From UKL13-2 sp947085425 (lineage in GTDB: Bacteria; Pseudomonadota; Gammaproteobacteria; Burkholderiales; Usitatibacteraceae), in NCBI GenBank assembly GCA_947085425.1, contig CAMTWK010000001.1, positions 6,934 to 70,933 of the forward strand: DNA of 64,000 bases, written 5' to 3'. The position numbers and the translations under genes were made by a program. The first letter of the stretch is position 1; each line of letters starts with the position of its first letter. The notes beneath the pieces are model-generated. The model saw nothing but the letters and a program-made list of their open reading frames with translations. It made no database searches and was not told where the DNA came from. This document shows, in pieces, positions 62,691 through 64,000 of the stretch.

Positions 62691-63596
62691 ATGGATATTG
62701 TTGCTGTTCGCCAATACCTGCTGAATTTACAAAACGACATTGTTGCCAAAATGTCCGCGCTCGATGGCGGCAACTTTATTCGTGATGAGTGGGCGCGCCC
62801 CGAAGGCGGCGGTGGCATATCACGCATTATCGAAGGCAGCACGGTATTTGAGCGCGGTGGAATTTTGTTTTCTCATGTGCTCGGCGAAAAACTACCACCG
62901 ACGGCGGCGGCCAATAGGCCGGAAATTGCCGGGCGCCGTTGGGAGGCAATGGGTGTTTCGCTGGTGTTACATCCACGTAATCCCTTCGTACCGACTGTGC
63001 ATATGAATGTGCGCTTCTTTCTGGCCAAGACGGCAAACGGCGATGCCAACGAAGATGTGTTCTGGTTTGGCGGGGGCATGGACCTCACACCCTATTACGG
63101 TTTTGAAGAGGACTGTGTGCACTTTCACCAAGCCAATAAAACGGCATTGGATGCATTAGACCCGGCCTACTATCCCCGCTATAAAAAGTGGTGTGACGAA
63201 TATTTTTGGTTGAAGCACCGCAATGAACCACGCGGTATCGGTGGCGTTTTCTTTGATGATTTTCATACCGGTGGCTTTGACCACGCCTTTAAATTACAAC
63301 GCGCGGTAGGTGACGCCTTTATTCCCGCCTATGCGCCGATTGTCGAACGACGCATGGCCACACCCCATGGCGGGCGCGAACGCGAATGGCAGCGGCTTCG
63401 TCGTGGACGCTATGTTGAATTTAATTTGGTGTGGGATCGCGGCACCCACTTTGGTTTGCAATCGGGCGGCCGCACCGAATCCATTCTGGCGTCGATGCCA
63501 CCCCACGCCACCTGGCGTTACAACTGGCAGCCGGACAGCGGCACGCCGGAGGCGGAGTTGCTCACAAAGTTTGTCAACGGCCGCGATTGGGTCTGA
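62691..63596 (+). CDS. hemF: Oxygen-dependent coproporphyrinogen III oxidase
   Basis: HemF decarboxylates coproporphyrinogen III to protoporphyrinogen IX using O2, consistent with aerobic life and the caa3 oxidase. The 301-residue protein is close to E. coli HemF (299). Conserved blocks are GVSLVLHPRNPFVPTVHMNVR, WFGGGMDLTPYYGFEED, YKKWCDEYFWLKHRNEPRGIGG and YVEFNLVWDRGTHFGLQSGGRTESIL. Confidence 0.98.
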   Translation: MDIVAVRQYLLNLQNDIVAKMSALDGGNFIRDEWARPEGGGGISRIIEGSTVFERGGILFSHVLGEKLPPTAAANRPEIAGRRWEAMGVSLVLHPRNPFVPTVHMNVRFFLAKTANGDANEDVFWFGGGMDLTPYYGFEEDCVHFHQANKTALDALDPAYYPRYKKWCDEYFWLKHRNEPRGIGGVFFDDFHTGGFDHAFKLQRAVGDAFIPAYAPIVERRMATPHGGREREWQRLRRGRYVEFNLVWDRGTHFGLQSGGRTESILASMPPHATWRYNWQPDSGTPEAELLTKFVNGRDWV

Positions 63597-63676
63597 GCGG
63601 TTTATTGCAAACAGCTTGTTGCCTGGGCCGTCAGTGGGAATTTCCGAAGGTAAGACTTTTTTAGGGTGATCCCTAC

Positions 63677-63707
63677 GTAGCGCGGGCACGCTGCGCTTTG
63701 CCCACCG
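63677..63707. repeat. REP-like palindrome after hemF
   Basis: GGGCA (63684-63688) and TGCCC (63699-63703) enclose a GC-rich centre GCTGCGC that can itself pair, giving an imperfect hairpin. The sequence resembles dispersed REP-type palindromes seen after genes in many proteobacteria. Only this copy is in the window. Confidence 0.4.
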
Positions 63708-63801
63708 TACCGCCCAATTTCAGCGTGGCATCATCAGCAAGTCGCCGGAAAGCGTCGCGAGCGCCGATGAATCGTGGACGAGACGCGCGGTAACCGATTA
63801 A

Positions 63802-63832
63802 CCTGCATATTTCATGGGGTTGCGTTCGAGAG
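63802..63832 (+). repeat. Partial copy of the MITE-like element end
   Basis: CCTGCATATTTCATGGGG (63802-63819) differs at one position from the right end of the 19.6 kb element read on the minus strand. The similarity continues with CG(C/T)TCGAGAGTG about six bases inside in both. A matching opposite end is not visible before the window ends, so the copy is either partial or extends past position 64000. Confidence 0.65.
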
Positions 63833-63856
63833 TGGGTCGATTGGCGTGTGATTTTT

Positions 63857-63887
63857 CTCTCGACTGACCACGGCATAGCGAGCCGTG
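63857..63887 (+). repeat. CTCTCGACTG motif with hairpin
   Basis: CTCTCGACTG (63857-63866) is followed by the hairpin CACGGC-N7-GCCGTG (63869-63887), a perfect 6-bp stem. The same motif at 23872-23881 is also followed by a 6-bp stem with a 7-nt loop of different sequence. The rest of 63597-64000 shows no gene. Confidence 0.5.
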
Positions 63888-64000
63888 TTTGGCAAATGAG
63901 CACGGGAAGAGAACGGAAAAGCGCATGTTCAGCGGCCTGCTATCGAGCGCAAAAGCCCGATGTTTAATTAAAACCAAACTGGATGGCAAAGTGCGGTAAC

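Overview
The window is a 64 kb piece of a betaproteobacterial chromosome. The base composition is moderately GC-rich, about 52-55% by eye. Several things point to Betaproteobacteria: a stand-alone heptose-1-phosphate adenylyltransferase, the order TPR protein-lolB-ispE-tRNA-Gln-prs-rplY-pth-ychF, the pilB-pilC-pilD-coaE-zapD-yacG run, a caa3-type cox operon with small accessory genes, a ZapD that fits the betaproteobacterial form in length and N-terminus, and purH-purD-hemF. I cannot name the genus. Most genes are housekeeping genes in ordinary operons; accessory DNA is limited to short islets.

1-9 kb: a partial FAD-dependent 2-hydroxyacid dehydrogenase and rfaE2 (translationally coupled), then dolP-yraN-lpoA facing rsmI-pyrC-DUF3025, the RNase P RNA gene rnpB, and rsuA with a DUF1186/SEC-C protein. 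9-17.5 kb: ychF, pth, rplY, prs, tRNA-Gln, ispE, lolB and a TPR protein, all on the minus strand, then divergent mutM. 17.5-25 kb: a dynamin-like GTPase, a ferredoxin-coaD-rsmD group, then ftsY-ftsE-ftsX and rpoH. rpoH is preceded by a perfect CIRCE operator, which ties the sigma-32 gene to HrcA. 25-35 kb: ridA, then the aerobic terminal oxidase region (sco, ctaB, ctaA, an assembly-associated protein, surf1, DUF2909, coxC, DUF2970, ctaG, a 43-residue small assembly protein, coxA, and coxB with a fused cytochrome c domain). DUF2970 appears frameshifted in a homopolymer.

35-41 kb: yacG-zapD-coaE-pilD-pilC-pilB (type IV pilus assembly, CoA synthesis, cell division). 41-46 kb: a periplasmic glutathione peroxidase, then hemA-prfA-prmC-grxD. 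45-50 kb: a tungstate ABC transporter (tupA-tupB-tupC) divergent from a FecCD-type permease and ATPase pair that has no binding protein beside it. 50-54 kb: a secreted alpha/beta hydrolase, an accessory islet with a zinc-ribbon plus deoxyribosyltransferase-like protein and an orphan DUF1902 protein, then tryptophan 2,3-dioxygenase and an SMP-30-like protein. 54-64 kb: a full-length 5-oxoprolinase, dusB-fis, purH, purD, hemF and a repeat-rich end.

Beyond the genes, the notable structures are a MITE-like inverted-repeat element (19.6 kb) with a partial relative at 63.8 kb, a second repeated motif followed by hairpins of equal geometry (23.9 and 63.9 kb), 9-bp and 8-bp tandem repeats between genes (45.4 and 59.7 kb), a three-hairpin leader before rplY, and a peptidyl-tRNA hydrolase lacking a usually conserved histidine. 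No CRISPR array, prophage or intact transposase was seen. The strongest candidate for an undescribed function is the islet gene at 51.0-51.9 kb.
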